Both the position numbers and the translations under genes were made by a program. Shown here piece by piece: positions 55,285-64,000 of a DNA stretch of 64,000 nt. The notes beneath the pieces are model-generated. The model was given only the letters and a program-made list of their open reading frames with translations, was not told where the DNA came from and searched no databases. The DNA comes from Roseburia hominis (lineage in GTDB: Bacteria; Bacillota; Clostridia; Lachnospirales; Lachnospiraceae). Location of the stretch: NCBI RefSeq assembly GCF_021531695.1, contig NZ_JADYUI010000002.1, positions 124,001 to 188,000 of the forward strand, written 5' to 3'. Numbering within the stretch: position 1 is the first letter of the stretch; every line of letters begins with the position of its first letter.

Positions 55285-55806
55285 TCATTTCTTATTGATG
55301 TCCAAAAGCCCGTCCAACAAATGTAATGTCATGATGCCTGCTTCTAAATCCACGTTCAATACACAGTCCCGAATCGCCGGAATCAATACTTCCTGACCAT
55401 CTTCCTGCTGTACTACGTAAACATCATTGGCACCGGTCTGTAATACATCCGTAATCTTACCAAGCTCTGTTCCATCTTCTGACACTGCCTTAAGTCCAAT
55501 TAAATCTGCAATAAAATACTCATTCTTTTTTAGCTTTACTGCATTTTCTCTCGTGACATAAAGGCTCTTTCCCTTATATTTTTCAATATCATTTATGTTA
55601 TCAATCCCCTTGAATTTCAAAATAACCAGATTTTTGAAAAACTTTACCTGCGTAATTTCAAGGTCTAATTGTTCTTTTCCTGTATCTAAAATCACTTTTT
55701 TCAATTTTTTAAAGCGGTTTGCATCATCCGTGGTCGGAAATACCTTTACCTCACCTCTGACACCATGTGTCGTTGTAATCACACCTACCTGCAATAAATC
55801 TTCCAA
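55285..55806 (-). CDS. rimM: 16S rRNA processing protein RimM
   Basis: A 173-residue factor binding ribosomal protein S19 in 30S maturation. The N-terminal barrel has [25 protein letters not shown], and the PRC-barrel C-terminal half has [13 protein letters not shown] and GANDVYVVQ. It starts at TTG (55804-55806) with GGAGG seven bases upstream. A terminator separates it from khpA, so rimM-trmD relies on read-through or its own promoter. Confidence 0.95.
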   Translation of the reverse strand: MEDLLQVGVITTTHGVRGEVKVFPTTDDANRFKKLKKVILDTGKEQLDLEITQVKFFKNLVILKFKGIDNINDIEKYKGKSLYVTRENAVKLKKNEYFIADLIGLKAVSEDGTELGKITDVLQTGANDVYVVQQEDGQEVLIPAIRDCVLNVDLEAGIMTLHLLDGLLDINKK

Positions 55807-55856
55807 TTCTTTTCCTCCATAAATCGCTTCTTATACATGAAAATTTCCCATACAAC

Positions 55857-55916
55857 AAAAAAGGACTCTGTAAAATATCGCATAATTTACGGCTATTTTA
55901 CAGGTCCTCTCTTTTA
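55857..55916 (-). terminator. Terminator between khpA and rimM
   Basis: Minus-strand stem GGACCTGTAAAATA with TATTTTACAGAGTCC (one bulge), followed by TTTTTT. It lies two bases from the khpA stop. Confidence 0.85.
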
Positions 55917-56144
55917 TTGCATAATTTCTACAATAACTTTTTTGTTTTCTTTTGAGGCTGCTGCTTTCACTACGGAACGAATTGCTTTTGCGATACGTCC
56001 CTGTTTGCCAATTACTTTTCCCATGTCTGCCTGCGCTACATGCAGGGTAACGACAAGGTCCCTGTCACTTTCGTTTTCCGTAACAACTACTTCATCCGGA
56101 TAATCCACCAGTGATTTTGCAATTACTTCAACTAATTCTTTCAT
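55914..56144 (-). CDS. khpA: KH-domain RNA-binding protein KhpA
   Basis: A 76-residue single KH-domain protein. The GxxG loop reads GKQGRIAKAIR near residue 45, in the middle of the usual KH fold. In other Firmicutes KhpA pairs with KhpB/Jag in RNA binding and cell-envelope control. GAGGTGAT precedes the ATG. It is 12 bp from rpsP, and a strong terminator follows. Confidence 0.95.
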   Translation of the reverse strand: MKELVEVIAKSLVDYPDEVVVTENESDRDLVVTLHVAQADMGKVIGKQGRIAKAIRSVVKAAASKENKKVIVEIMQ

Positions 56145-56156
56145 TACATCACCTCA

Positions 56157-56399
56157 TTATTTTACAATACCGGTAGCTTTAAAAATTCTATTTACGGTAG
56201 CTGTTGGCTGTGCACCGTTTGCTAACCATTTCTTGGCTAACTCTTCGTTTACATGATATTCACTAGGATCCTTTGTTGGGTCATAAGTTCCGATTTCTTC
56301 GATGAATCTACCATCTCTTGGAGAATTTGCATCAGCTACAACGATTCTATAAAAAGGAGCTTTCTTCTGTCCTAATCTTCTTAATCTGATCTTTACCAT
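56157..56399 (-). CDS. rpsP: 30S ribosomal protein S16
   Basis: An 80-residue ribosomal protein: [20 protein letters not shown] at the start and [19 protein letters not shown] in place. ATG 56399 lies eight bases after AGGAGG; an in-frame GTG three codons earlier overlaps that site. It sits between ffh and khpA as in Bacillus. Confidence 0.98.
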   Translation of the reverse strand: MVKIRLRRLGQKKAPFYRIVVADANSPRDGRFIEEIGTYDPTKDPSEYHVNEELAKKWLANGAQPTATVNRIFKATGIVK

Positions 56400-56466
56400 T
56401 CCTTTCACCTCCTCATAACGTATTCGTATTTATATCAAAATCAACAGTTTCCTGTTGGATTCTGCT

Positions 56467-57831
56467 TTAGGAAAATGGAAGCTTCATTTTTGAAAGAGCA
56501 CCAAAGCCGCCCTTCTTCTTCCCGCCGAACATTCCTGGCATCTGTTTCATCATCTTTCTGGTCTGCTCAAACTGTTTTACCAGTCTGTTGACCTCACTGA
56601 TATCTACCCCGGCACCTGCTGCAATTCTGCGCTTTCTGCTCGGATTTAAAATCGAAGGATTACTCCGCTCCTTCGGTGTCATGGAATAAATAATTCCCTC
56701 AATGCGCGCCATCTGCTTTTCATCAATGGCTCCTTCAATCTGTGACAACTGCGCACTGCCAATACCAGGCATCATACTAAGGATACTGGAAATTCCACCC
56801 ATCTTCTTCATCTGATTCATGGACTCTAAGTAGTCATCAAAGCCAAACTCTGCCTTTTTTAATTTGCGCTCCATATCCTTTGCTTTATCGGCATCAAACT
56901 CTGCCTCTGCTTTTTCAATCAACGTTAAGACATCGCCCATGCCAAGGATTCTGGATGCCATTCGATCCGGATAAAACTGTTCCAAATCGGACAATTTTTC
57001 ACCCATACCGACATATAGAATCGGCTTGCCGGTCACCGCACGGATGGATAATGCAGCACCACCTCTGGTATCACCGTCAAGCTTCGTTAAAACCACACCA
57101 TCAATGCCAACCTTTTCATCAAACATACTTGCGACATTAACTGCATCCTGACCGGTCATCGCATCGACCACCAGTATCGTCTGTGTAACATCAACATTAC
57201 TTTTTATGTCAACCAACTCTGCCATCATTTCTTCATCCACATGCAAACGACCTGCGGTATCTAAAATAACAACGTTACAGCCGTTCTTTTCTGCATGTTC
57301 TATTGCAGCTTTGGCAATATCGACCGGTTTATTCTTATCGCCCATGGAAAATACTTCCACGCCCTGCTTCTCTCCATTGATTTGCAGCTGTTCGATGGCT
57401 GCCGGACGATAAACATCACAGGCAACTAAAAGTGGCTTTTTCCCTTTTTGCTTTAACTTTCCTGCGATTTTTGCCGTCGTAGTCGTTTTACCGGCACCTT
57501 GCAAACCAGCCATCATGATAATACTTATTGCACTTCCCGGCTTTAAGGAAAGCTCCGTTGTCTCGGACCCCATAAGTTTTATCATCTCTTCGTTTACGAT
57601 TTTGATTACCATCTGTCCGGGATTTAATCCATTCATGACATCGGAACCAATTGCACGCTCCTGTACAGATTTCGTAAACTGTTTTACAACCTTAAAGTTT
57701 ACATCCGCCTCAAGCAATGCCATCTTGACCTCTTTTAAGGCAGCTTTTACATCATCTTCGGTAAGACGTCCTTTACTTCTTAAATTTTTAAATACATTCT
57801 GTAACTTCTCAGACAAGCTGTCAAACGCCAT
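56467..57831 (-). CDS. ffh: Signal recognition particle protein Ffh
   Basis: A 454-residue GTPase that binds the SRP RNA and signal peptides at the ribosome exit. The NG domain has GLQGAGKTTT near residue 110, DTAGRLHVDEEMM near 188 and TKLDGDTRGGAAL near 245. The Met-rich M domain (about 325-435) carries the RNA-binding SNPSILNPSRKRRIAAGAG. The end is a glycine/lysine tail. Its start overlaps nothing but lies two bases from the ylxM stop. Confidence 0.98.
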   Translation of the reverse strand: MAFDSLSEKLQNVFKNLRSKGRLTEDDVKAALKEVKMALLEADVNFKVVKQFTKSVQERAIGSDVMNGLNPGQMVIKIVNEEMIKLMGSETTELSLKPGSAISIIMMAGLQGAGKTTTTAKIAGKLKQKGKKPLLVACDVYRPAAIEQLQINGEKQGVEVFSMGDKNKPVDIAKAAIEHAEKNGCNVVILDTAGRLHVDEEMMAELVDIKSNVDVTQTILVVDAMTGQDAVNVASMFDEKVGIDGVVLTKLDGDTRGGAALSIRAVTGKPILYVGMGEKLSDLEQFYPDRMASRILGMGDVLTLIEKAEAEFDADKAKDMERKLKKAEFGFDDYLESMNQMKKMGGISSILSMMPGIGSAQLSQIEGAIDEKQMARIEGIIYSMTPKERSNPSILNPSRKRRIAAGAGVDISEVNRLVKQFEQTRKMMKQMPGMFGGKKKGGFGALSKMKLPFS

Positions 57832-57832
57832 A

Positions 57833-58177
57833 CTATAGCTCCTCTAATATCTCGTTGGATATCTCTTCTATCTCGGTTAATATGGATTCATCTTTCTTTT
57901 TGTGAAACTCACCTGCAAGACAATGAATCCTCGATACTTTTTTCTTTGCATTGAGAAATTTTGCGACAAGATGAAGCTTCTCTTCATAGCTTTCCAATAT
58001 CTTATTGCAACGCTTTATCATATCATGAACACCTTGTCTGCTGATTCCTTCTTCCTTCGCAATCTCGCCTAAAGACAAATCCTGAAATACAAAGGCCTCA
58101 TAAATTCTGCTTTGATGTTCATTCAAAAGCTCTCCATAAAAATCATACAGATAAGCCTGCTCTACTTTTTCTTCCAT
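57833..58177 (-). CDS. ylxM: YlxM/p13-like helix-turn-helix protein
   Basis: A 114-residue protein of the UPF0122 family with a sigma-70 region 4-like helix-turn-helix ([25 protein letters not shown], residues about 30-55). It accompanies ffh in nearly all Firmicutes and is thought to affect the SRP pathway. I start it at ATG 58177, six bases after AAGGAG; a much longer in-frame version crosses the upstream terminator and is not credible. Confidence 0.94.
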   Translation of the reverse strand: MEEKVEQAYLYDFYGELLNEHQSRIYEAFVFQDLSLGEIAKEEGISRQGVHDMIKRCNKILESYEEKLHLVAKFLNAKKKVSRIHCLAGEFHKKKDESILTEIEEISNEILEEL

Positions 58178-58242
58178 CAAAAACTCCTTATCTGTGATGA
58201 CAGAATAACTCTTCTGTCGTGAAACCTTATGTATCATACAAT

Positions 58243-58283
58243 AAAAAAAGCAGGGTGTCAAGTATTTTTTCTTTACACCCTGC
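58243..58283 (-). terminator. Terminator of the coiled-coil membrane protein gene
   Basis: Minus-strand stem GCAGGGTGT/ACACCCTGC followed by TTTTTTT. It stands between the unknown gene (58293) and ylxM, so the SRP genes have a separate start. Confidence 0.9.
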
Positions 58284-58292
58284 CTGAATGGT

Positions 58293-58841
58293 TTAAAAGA
58301 TCTTTGCAATGAGTACAATGCTTATAGCAAGACTCACGAAGGAAACAGCTGCCGATATCGTTTCTTTCTTTCCGGTTCCGACAAAAAAACCTGCGGATGA
58401 AAAGAAAAATACATCCACCGATACTACAAGAGGCCACATCAATAAAATAGAAAACGTAACTGTATTTATAACGCACGCCGCTGCGGTAACACCGAATCCG
58501 CTGGCAAAAAACAAAACAGTCAGTACAATGGCAAGAATCACACTGAGTGCGGATTTCTTCGGTCTGTTTGCCCTTTTTTCTACCTTTTCAATCTTTTTTG
58601 CCGCCTTTGCTGCAAGACGTGCATTTTTTGCATCCTCTTTTTCTAATTTTGCCTGTCGTTTTCTTTCTTCTTCGCGGTTACGCATTTCTTCTTCAAACGC
58701 TGCTTTCTGCTGCTTTAAGTCTTCCTTTTCCTGCCGTTTTAATTCTTTTTGCTGCAAACGCTCCTGTTTCTTTTCTTCCCGTGTAAGCTTTTCGTCTTTG
58801 GTCTTCTCTTCTTCAAAGATATCTTCACTTCTTCCAAACAT
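58293..58841 (-). CDS. Coiled-coil membrane protein of unknown function
   Basis: A 182-residue protein. Residues about 8-95 are a highly charged helix of E, K, R and Q ([18 protein letters not shown]) that should form a long coiled coil in the cytoplasm. Three membrane segments follow at about 99-120, 124-145 and 160-180. The ATG at 58841 lies six bases after AGGGAAGG. It is between ilvA and ylxM with a strong terminator. I know no family; charged-helix low complexity makes sequence searches unreliable. Confidence 0.7.
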   Translation of the reverse strand: MFGRSEDIFEEEKTKDEKLTREEKKQERLQQKELKRQEKEDLKQQKAAFEEEMRNREEERKRQAKLEKEDAKNARLAAKAAKKIEKVEKRANRPKKSALSVILAIVLTVLFFASGFGVTAAACVINTVTFSILLMWPLVVSVDVFFFSSAGFFVGTGKKETISAAVSFVSLAISIVLIAKIF

Positions 58842-58871
58842 ACAAAGCCCTTCCCTCATTTTCCATCCGTT

Positions 58872-60083
58872 TTACAAATTTGCCTGAACTTCTCTTGGTT
58901 TGTAACCATTTTTCTCCAGTGCCTGCATAATCTGCTTCTTATGTTCCGTTCCAAAGCTTTCCATCGTAATTCTAAGTTCAACCTGTGCTGTACGATTGGT
59001 AGTAACAAATTGGTTATGCTCTAATTTTATCACATTTCCCTGCGCTTCTGCAATAATACCGGATACTTTGCAAAGCTCACCCGGCTTATCCGGAAGCAGT
59101 ACAGATACCGTAAAGATTCTGTCTCTGAAAATCAATCCCTGCTGTACAACAGAAGACATCGTGATAACGTCCATATTTCCACCACTTAAAATAGAAACCA
59201 CACGTTTATCTTTTGCATTTAAATGTTTCAACGCTGCCACGGTAAGAAGACCGGAGTTTTCCACGATCATTTTGTGATTTTCCACCATATCTAAGAAGGA
59301 AACCACCAGTTCATGATCTTCTACCGTAATAATATCATCCAGATTTTTCTGTAAATATGGGAAAATCTTTTCTCCCGGTGTTTTTACTGCCGTACCATCT
59401 GCAATCGTATTAACACTTGGTAATGTTGTCACTTTTCCATTCTTAAAAGATGCTTTCATACAGGCTGCACCTGCTGGTTCCACTCCAATCACTTTTACTT
59501 TTGGATTCAATAATTTTGCAAGAGTTGACACGCCGGTAGCAAGTCCGCCTCCGCCAATCGGAACTAAAATATATTCAACCAATGGAAGCTCTTTAAAAAT
59601 TTCCATAGCAATGGTTCCCTGACCGGTAGCAACCGTCGGGTCATCAAAAGGATGCACAAAAGTATAACCTTTTTCTGCTGCAAGCTTCAGTGCATACTCG
59701 CATGCTTCATCATAAACATCTCCGTGCAATACTACATCTGCACCATAGCCTTTGGTACGATTTACTTTAATGAGCGGTGTTGTAGTAGGCATAACGATGG
59801 TTGCCTTTACTCCGTAACATTTGGCTGCATAAGCAACACCCTGTGCATGGTTTCCTGCGGAAGCGGTAATGAGTCCTTTTTCTCTTTCTTCCTCTGATAA
59901 TGTGCTTATTTTATAATAAGCGCCACGCACTTTATAAGCACCGGTATTCTGTAAATTTTCCGGTTTTAAATAGACCTTATTTCCACACTGATTACTGAAA
60001 AATTCACTGTAAATTAACTTCGTTTCTGTGGTTGCCTCTTTTACCTTTTCACTTGCCTCTTCGAACTTGTCCAATGTCAACAT
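58872..60083 (-). CDS. ilvA: Threonine ammonia-lyase
   Basis: A 403-residue PLP enzyme turning threonine into 2-oxobutyrate and ammonia. The PLP lysine is in NTGAYKVRGAYYK near residue 52, ASAGNHAQGVAYAA near 83 and the phosphate loop GGGGLATG near 180. The C-terminal ACT-like domain (about 330-400, FTVSVLLPDKPGELCKV) is one copy, as in the TdcB/short IlvA group. It may serve isoleucine synthesis or catabolism. The ATG at 60083 has AAGGAG nine bases upstream and overlaps the ftsY stop region. Confidence 0.93.
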   Translation of the reverse strand: MLTLDKFEEASEKVKEATTETKLIYSEFFSNQCGNKVYLKPENLQNTGAYKVRGAYYKISTLSEEEREKGLITASAGNHAQGVAYAAKCYGVKATIVMPTTTPLIKVNRTKGYGADVVLHGDVYDEACEYALKLAAEKGYTFVHPFDDPTVATGQGTIAMEIFKELPLVEYILVPIGGGGLATGVSTLAKLLNPKVKVIGVEPAGAACMKASFKNGKVTTLPSVNTIADGTAVKTPGEKIFPYLQKNLDDIITVEDHELVVSFLDMVENHKMIVENSGLLTVAALKHLNAKDKRVVSILSGGNMDVITMSSVVQQGLIFRDRIFTVSVLLPDKPGELCKVSGIIAEAQGNVIKLEHNQFVTTNRTAQVELRITMESFGTEHKKQIMQALEKNGYKPREVQANL

Positions 60084-60084
60084 T

Positions 60085-61032
60085 TTAATTTTCTCCTTCC
60101 TCTTCGTCTTTTCGGTCAAACAATGCATTTACAAACTGATCCGGATCAAATTTCTGTAAATCATCAATGCTTTCCCCAACACCAATATATTTTACCGGAA
60201 TCTGCATCTCAGACTGAATTGCTACTGCAATACCGCCCTTTGCCGTTCCATCCATCTTCGTTAAAATAATTCCTGTCAAATCGGTCACTTCCGCAAATTG
60301 TTTTGCCTGTACGAGTGCATTCTGACCCGTAGTAGCATCCAGTACCACTAATGTTTCACGATACGCATCCGGATACTCTTTCTCCAAAATACGGTTAATT
60401 TTTCTTAATTCTTCCATCAGATTTTTCTTATTATGCAGTCTTCCTGCCGTATCACAAAGCAATACATCGGCATTTCTTGCTTTCGCTGCAGAAACCGCAT
60501 CAAAAATAACGGATGCAGGGTCAGAGCCTTCTTTGCCACCAATGATATCCACGCCGGCACGATTTGCCCATTCCTGCAACTGTTCTCCTGCTGCCGCACG
60601 GAATGTATCTGCTGCCGCAAGCACCACCTTTTTTCCCTGTGCTTTTAATTTTCCTGCCAGCTTTCCTACTGAAGTTGTCTTTCCGACACCATTGACACCC
60701 ACAATTAAAACAACCGATTTTTCCTGTTCAAAACGATATGCTGTTTCCTGCACCTGCATCTGTTCTTTGATGCTTTCTATTAGCATCTCCTTGCATTCTT
60801 CCGGTTTTTTAATATGGTTCTCTTTTACTTTTTGTTTCAAAGAATCCAAGATATTTTCCGTCGCATGAACTCCAATATCTCCCATAATCAAAATCTCTTC
60901 GATTTCTTCATAAAAATCATCATCAATTTCACTGAATCCATGGAATATCGCATCAATTCCGGAAACAATATTATCCCTTGTTTTCGTAAGACCTGAAACC
61001 AGTCTTCTAAAAAAGCCTTTCTTTTCTTCCAT
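60085..61032 (-). CDS. ftsY: SRP receptor GTPase FtsY
   Basis: A 315-residue SRP receptor. The short acidic/basic A domain (residues 1-20) is reduced, as in Gram-positive FtsY. The NG domain has GVNGVGKTTSVGKLAGK near residue 107, DTAGRLHNKKNLMEEL near 195 and TKMDGTAKGG near 250. It docks the ribosome-Ffh complex at the membrane. The ATG at 61032 has AAAGGAG five bases upstream. It follows smc directly, the standard arrangement. Confidence 0.97.
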   Translation of the reverse strand: MEEKKGFFRRLVSGLTKTRDNIVSGIDAIFHGFSEIDDDFYEEIEEILIMGDIGVHATENILDSLKQKVKENHIKKPEECKEMLIESIKEQMQVQETAYRFEQEKSVVLIVGVNGVGKTTSVGKLAGKLKAQGKKVVLAAADTFRAAAGEQLQEWANRAGVDIIGGKEGSDPASVIFDAVSAAKARNADVLLCDTAGRLHNKKNLMEELRKINRILEKEYPDAYRETLVVLDATTGQNALVQAKQFAEVTDLTGIILTKMDGTAKGGIAVAIQSEMQIPVKYIGVGESIDDLQKFDPDQFVNALFDRKDEEEGEN

Positions 61033-61042
61033 ATACACTCCT

Positions 61043-64000
61043 TTACGCATCCAAATCACTTTCAATCAGGTTTACGGAAACCAGAGTGGAAACACCCTTT
61101 TCCTGCATGGTAATACCGTAAAGTCTGTCTGCTGCATTCATTGTACCACGTCTGTGCGTAATTACAATAAATTGCGTATTTTTTGTAAGTTTATGCAAAT
61201 ATTTTGCAAAGCGGTCGACATTGGAATCATCAAGTGCAGCCTCGATCTCATCCAGAAGACAGAACGGGGACGGCTTCAGATTCTGAATTGCGAATAAAAG
61301 TGCAATCGCCGTTAATGATTTTTCTCCACCGGACAACTGCATCATATTCTGCAATTTCTTTCCCGGCGGCTGCGCAATAATTCTGATTCCGCACTCTAAA
61401 ATGTCTTCCCCTTCGACTAATTCCAGTGTACCTTTTCCGCCGCCAAACAACTCCTTAAACGCTTTATCAAATTCATGCTGGATTTCTGCGAATTTCTCCG
61501 TGAACTGCTTTCTCATTCCGGTATCCAGATCATCAATAATGCCAAGTAAAGTTTTTTCAGCCTCAATCAAATCGTCATGCTGACCCTTTAAAAACTCATA
61601 GCGTCCCAGAATCTCTTTATAATCTTCGATTGCATTGACATTCACATCTCCGAGCTTTCTGATCTCTTCCTTGATTGTAGTAATCTTTTTCTTTAATTCC
61701 GGAAGGCTCGTATCTTCTTTCTTCCGTAATGTCATCGCATGATGCAGCGTAAGTTCATACTCTTCCCACATATAATTATTCTGGTATTCTAATGCTTCTT
61801 CTAACTTTTCTCTCTGGCTGTTTAAACGGAAAACCTCTTTATCCAGCTCACTGATATGCTTTGAAATGTCTTCTCTTTTCTGGAAAAATCCTTTGTATTC
61901 TGTTGACATTTCTTCTTTCTTTTTCTGACAGTCTTTTAAATAATTTTCTAAATCCACATGGCTGTCATCCGAAGCAAGAATTGTTTTTTCGATTTCTTTG
62001 ATGTCATTCGTTTTCTTTTCTACATCTGCTGTGGCTTCTTTCATCTGTGCCTGTACTTCAAGCACTTCCTCATCCAGTTTTTTTAGTTCAGCCGTAATAC
62101 GTTTTGTATTTTCAATAACAAATTCTGCCTGCTGATTATAATTAGCCTCTTCTAACTGAATTTCAGATACCTTTTTTGCTGCCACATCCTCTATCTGCGC
62201 CTGCTCATTTAATACATTCTGCAGCTTTTCTGTCTCGGTCTTAATTTCTTCTTCCCGCTTGGTTGCAGCCTCTATCTCCGTTAAAATCTGCTCTTTATTG
62301 GAATTGATTTCTAATATCTGACGTTCAATTTCTTCGTTTTCCCGTTTTAATCCGGCATAAACAGTTTCACTTTCTTTTTGTTTTTCCTCTTCCTGTTTCA
62401 AATTCAGTTCTGCCGTATTTTTTTTCAAAAATAATTCCTGCAGTTTTAGTTTTTCTGCTTCTTTATCACTTACTAAAAGTGCCTCTGCCGTTTTGATTTC
62501 TTCCATTCTTACACGGTCAACTTTGATTTCTGCCACAAGTTGTGAAAGTTTTTTCTCTAAATCTTCAATTTCTCTCTTTCGGCCAAGCAGATTACTGCTG
62601 TTTTTAAAAGCACCGCCCGCCATGGAACCTCCGGGACTTAAGTATTCCCCTTCTAATGTTACGATATGAAGCGAATACTGACTCTTTTTTGCAAGCGAAA
62701 GTGCATGGTCTATGGTGTCTGCCACAAGCACTCTGCCAAGCAGATAGGACATAATTCCCTCATAACGGGCATCTGCCTCGACCAGTTTATTTGCAAACCC
62801 GAGAATTCCTTCTTCCTTTAAATACTTCTCATTCTTGGAATTATCTTTTCCTTTTACACTGGTAAGTGGGAGAAATGTTGCACGCCCTAATCGATTCTGC
62901 TTCAAAAATCCAATCATTCGTTTCGCAGTACTTTCATCTTCCGTAACGATATTCTGGATATTTCCGCTTAGTGCAATCTCAATTGCCGTCTCATATTTCT
63001 TATCTACTTTTATAAGATCCGCAACAACACCGATAATTCCTTTTTCTTTCTCCTTTTGTTCCATTACCTTACGAATACTGTTTCCATATCCGTCGTAACG
63101 TTCTGCAATATTCTTTAAAGATTCCAGTCGGGACTGTTCCTTATGATACTGAATTCTAATGCCTTCTAACTGCTCTGTTACTTCTTTTTTCTTTCTTCCC
63201 CAGTCGCGTTCTTTTTCTTCCATCTCCTGTATGGAAGACTTTACTGCCTCAATCGCATCACACGCCTCTTTGTATGCGTTTTTACATTCCAAAAGCAGTT
63301 TTTCACTATCTGCTTCTTCGCTCTTTCTTTGAAGCAGGCGTTTGGTTAGTTCTGCCTTTCTTATGTTAATCTGTTCTAACATGGTATCATAGCGTTCTCT
63401 GTTTGCCTGAATCGAAGCTTTATTATTTAAAAGCGTGATAATTTCATTTTTGCCATTCTCCATGCTTTCTTTGCATTTTGCAATTGCCGTCTGGATTTCT
63501 TCTAATTCCGCTTCGGCTTTCGTTCTTTTTTCAGAAATTTCAGCAATTCCTGCCCTGATCTTTTCTTCCTGTCTGACGTATTCCGCATTCTGATTCTTTT
63601 TTTCGTTTTTTTCTTTCTCAATAACCGCCAGTCTGCTTTGCAAATGTTCCTCTGTAAGTTCTGCCGTATGAATCTGTTCCTTTAATACATTAATCTGACC
63701 CTCTAATTTTCCTCTGGTCACACTGGTGTTATTTAACTTATCCTTTGTCGCATTGATTTCCTCCTCAATGCTTTCCATTGCCCGCTCTAAATTCTCGTAT
63801 TCTGCTTTTGTACTCTCATACGATGCATTTGCTTCCTTTAATTCATCGTCAGCAATCCGGTACTTTTTTTGCACCTCTGACTGTTCCTTTTCAATTCGTT
63901 CTACTTCAAGCAAAAACATATTTACATCATAGGTTTTTAGTTCTTCCTTTTTCTGTAAATAAATTTTTGCTGTGTTTGCCTGTTTTTCCAACGGAGCAAC
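61043..64000 (-). CDS. smc: Chromosome segregation ATPase SMC (5' part outside the window)
   Basis: 986 residues are visible; the first 200 or so, with Walker A, lie beyond the right edge. The sequence opens with PLEKQANTAKIYLQKKEELK, the start of the first coiled-coil arm. A long coiled coil leads to the hinge (about residues 305-470, GYGNSIRKVMEQ...), then the second arm. The C-terminal head has the signature MQLSGGEKSLTAIALLFA and Walker B PFCLLDEIEAALDDSN. It compacts and segregates the nucleoid. ftsY is the next gene. Confidence 0.97.
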   Translation of the reverse strand, partial: VAPLEKQANTAKIYLQKKEELKTYDVNMFLLEVERIEKEQSEVQKKYRIADDELKEANASYESTKAEYENLERAMESIEEEINATKDKLNNTSVTRGKLEGQINVLKEQIHTAELTEEHLQSRLAVIEKEKNEKKNQNAEYVRQEEKIRAGIAEISEKRTKAEAELEEIQTAIAKCKESMENGKNEIITLLNNKASIQANRERYDTMLEQINIRKAELTKRLLQRKSEEADSEKLLLECKNAYKEACDAIEAVKSSIQEMEEKERDWGRKKKEVTEQLEGIRIQYHKEQSRLESLKNIAERYDGYGNSIRKVMEQKEKEKGIIGVVADLIKVDKKYETAIEIALSGNIQNIVTEDESTAKRMIGFLKQNRLGRATFLPLTSVKGKDNSKNEKYLKEEGILGFANKLVEADARYEGIMSYLLGRVLVADTIDHALSLAKKSQYSLHIVTLEGEYLSPGGSMAGGAFKNSSNLLGRKREIEDLEKKLSQLVAEIKVDRVRMEEIKTAEALLVSDKEAEKLKLQELFLKKNTAELNLKQEEEKQKESETVYAGLKRENEEIERQILEINSNKEQILTEIEAATKREEEIKTETEKLQNVLNEQAQIEDVAAKKVSEIQLEEANYNQQAEFVIENTKRITAELKKLDEEVLEVQAQMKEATADVEKKTNDIKEIEKTILASDDSHVDLENYLKDCQKKKEEMSTEYKGFFQKREDISKHISELDKEVFRLNSQREKLEEALEYQNNYMWEEYELTLHHAMTLRKKEDTSLPELKKKITTIKEEIRKLGDVNVNAIEDYKEILGRYEFLKGQHDDLIEAEKTLLGIIDDLDTGMRKQFTEKFAEIQHEFDKAFKELFGGGKGTLELVEGEDILECGIRIIAQPPGKKLQNMMQLSGGEKSLTAIALLFAIQNLKPSPFCLLDEIEAALDDSNVDRFAKYLHKLTKNTQFIVITHRRGTMNAADRLYGITMQEKGVSTLVSVNLIESDLDA

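Noticed and set aside
57833-58318. A longer YlxM starting at 58318
   Set aside because: It would span the strong terminator at 58243-58283 and has no ribosome site. ATG 58177 with AAGGAG is right.

Overview
The window is about 64 kb of low-GC Firmicutes chromosome, most likely a motile member of the Lachnospiraceae (Roseburia/Agathobacter-like). The evidence is the AT-rich sequence, the strong AGGAGG ribosome sites, a perfect CIRCE operator before groES-groEL, and the gene order smc-ftsY ... ylxM-ffh-rpsP-khpA-rimM-trmD-rplS-rbgA-rnhB-ylqG-ylqH, which matches the Bacillus/Clostridia block. The FlhB-tail gene and a chemotaxis receptor point to motility. The genus is inference only. I recognised no rRNA, tRNA or CRISPR.

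Layout. (1) 1-4.9 kb is the integrase end of an integrated element (prophage or ICE) that continues off the left edge. It carries a membrane protein, an excisionase-like protein and a Cro-like XRE protein on the minus strand. Divergent to them are a CI-like XRE repressor, a mini ImmA/IrrE protein, a coiled-coil DUF4041/GIY-YIG protein and a tyrosine integrase. The integrase ends next to the 3' end of a SEC-C gene, the probable attachment site. (2) 4.9-6.1 kb holds the SEC-C gene, a well-structured candidate small RNA with its own terminator, and a small membrane protein. (3) 6.1-9.8 kb is a Gld-type ABC operon. (4) 10-19 kb holds purA, a LysR regulator divergent from a TRIC-family channel, degV, and a BMP-type nucleoside importer (lipoprotein, ATPase, two permeases). 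(5) 19-29 kb holds groES-groEL, a Cof-type HAD phosphatase, a small membrane protein and glutamate synthase gltB-gltD, with three kinds of mobile or palindromic repeat in the gaps. (6) 29-37.6 kb holds a parE-parC topoisomerase IV pair with a PGP-like phosphatase and a CPBP protease, a PucR/CdaR-like regulator and an orphan MsmK/UgpC ATPase. (7) 37.8-41.3 kb holds dut, gpsA, plsY and der. (8) 41.4-46.5 kb holds a YtrA-type GntR/ABC operon, a BFD-like ferredoxin preceded by a MITE, pgeF and a YraN-type gene. (9) 46.5-64 kb is the translation, SRP and cell-division block, interrupted by a chemotaxis receptor and a phosphopantetheinyl transferase.

The genes beyond 4.9 kb are mainly housekeeping. 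Together they cover purine synthesis and nucleoside salvage, ammonium assimilation, protein folding, chromosome decatenation, phospholipid acylation, co-translational targeting (Ffh, FtsY, two signal peptidases) and ribosome maturation (RbgA, Der, RimM, TrmD). The points most worth a second look are the structured RNA at 5.54-5.66 kb, the element's operator/promoter switch and its DUF4041-GIY-YIG protein, a 319-bp inverted-repeat element with a 5-bp target duplication inserted into another repeat, and a TA-flanked MITE family with two copies here, one of which supplies a gene's stop codon.
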